Source of the DNA: RBG-16-66-20 sp049651845
GTDB lineage: Bacteria > Pseudomonadota > Gammaproteobacteria > Burkholderiales > SG8-39
Assembly (NCBI GenBank): GCA_049651845.1
Contig: JBASCW010000160.1
Span: 1-14,800, forward strand
Direction: 5' to 3'
Length of the DNA stretch: 14,800 nt
Shown here: positions 14,702 to 14,800 of the stretch, piece by piece
How positions within the stretch are numbered: position 1 is the stretch's first letter
How the letters are laid out: each line of letters starts with the position of its first letter
Notes under the pieces: generated by a model
What the model was told of the DNA's origin: nothing
The model's input: the letters and a program-made list of their open reading frames with translations, nothing else
Databases searched by the model: none
Position numbers and translations under genes: made by a program

Positions 14702-14800
14702 GTTGATGGTCATCGAGATGGTGTGGTGAAGCGTTAAACGATGATGACGACAAGCTACCTTCCATACCATCCGGGGCAGCAGAATTTGCTGCCATCGTCG
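14678..14800 (+). mobile_element. Left part of an IS1182/DUF772-type insertion sequence (runs off the window)
   Basis: The RTX frame loses its family character at about 14678-14685, and a transposase begins at 14741. The left end of the element must therefore lie between these points. The tetranucleotide CTAG at 14675-14678 sits at the likely junction and could be the target site. The terminal inverted repeat cannot be confirmed because the right end is outside the window. Confidence 0.6.
14741..14800 (+). CDS. Transposase, IS1182/DUF772 type (first 20 codons)
   Basis: ATG at 14741 (or 14744) opens MMTTSYLPYHPGQQNLLPSS before the window ends. SYLPYHPGQQ-LLP is the characteristic N-terminus of the IS1182/DUF772 group of DDE transposases, where the next residues are usually a DWLPEGHLA-type stretch. 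The protein would normally be 400-500 residues. It lies in the same direction as the RTX gene it interrupts. Confidence 0.8.
   Translation, partial: MMTTSYLPYHPGQQNLLPSS

Noticed and set aside
14702..14737. VDGHRDGVVKR after the RTX stop resembles the DHDGDG calcium motif expected next in large RTX proteins
   Set aside because: It would need a nonsense codon and a second stop, and it lies in the expected leader of the transposase gene. Chance similarity within the IS end is more likely.

Overview
The window looks like a high-GC betaproteobacterial chromosome segment, probably Burkholderiales or Rhodocyclales. The basis is strongly G/C-biased third codon positions, a FadD of the betaproteobacterial type, a T2SS-like gspG cluster, and RTX/type I secretion genes. 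The assignment rests on recognised family character, not on a database search.

Layout. (1) Positions 1-1145, minus strand: the remains of a pseudopilus/type II-secretion-like operon. It holds a LysR-type protein reduced to its DNA-binding domain, a gspG broken by a nonsense codon and a one-base deletion, an in-frame chimera that starts like GspF and ends like a PilO/GspM-type assembly protein, and the first codons of a further gene. (2) 1146-1670: a gene-free stretch that ends in the fadD leader. (3) 1671-4870, plus strand: long-chain acyl-CoA synthetase (fadD), an EamA/DMT-type permease with no normal start codon in front of its first membrane helix, and a NarL/LuxR-type response regulator overlapping it by ATGA. 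(4) 4966-7149: a type I secretion ABC exporter of the HlyB class, whose N-terminal substrate-recognition domain is cut by an amber codon. (5) 7114-7851: a ParE-type toxin and its antitoxin on the minus strand, bracketed by a 61-bp imperfect direct repeat. The second copy of the repeat recreates the end of the ABC gene and the start of the next leader. (6) 7853-10544: three tightly coupled genes, a small cytosolic protein, a small secreted protein and a membrane-anchored WD40-type beta-propeller. (7) 10682-14701: a truncated RTX fragment, a two-helix membrane protein, and a large RTX protein with an N-terminal GHSLG lipase domain. (8) 14741-14800: the first 20 codons of an IS1182/DUF772-type transposase. 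Its element apparently cut off the 3' end of the RTX gene.

How it fits together. Regions 4-7 read as one type I secretion island: exporter, accessory proteins and an RTX lipase substrate. Lesions occur at several points: the amber codon in the exporter, the orphan RTX fragment and the IS-truncated lipase. No HlyD-type adaptor or TolC-type outer-membrane partner lies in the window. The most unusual items are the toxin-antitoxin cassette framed by a diverged copy of its own insertion site, the GspF/PilO-like chimera, and the coupled small protein/secreted protein/WD40 cassette beside the exporter.
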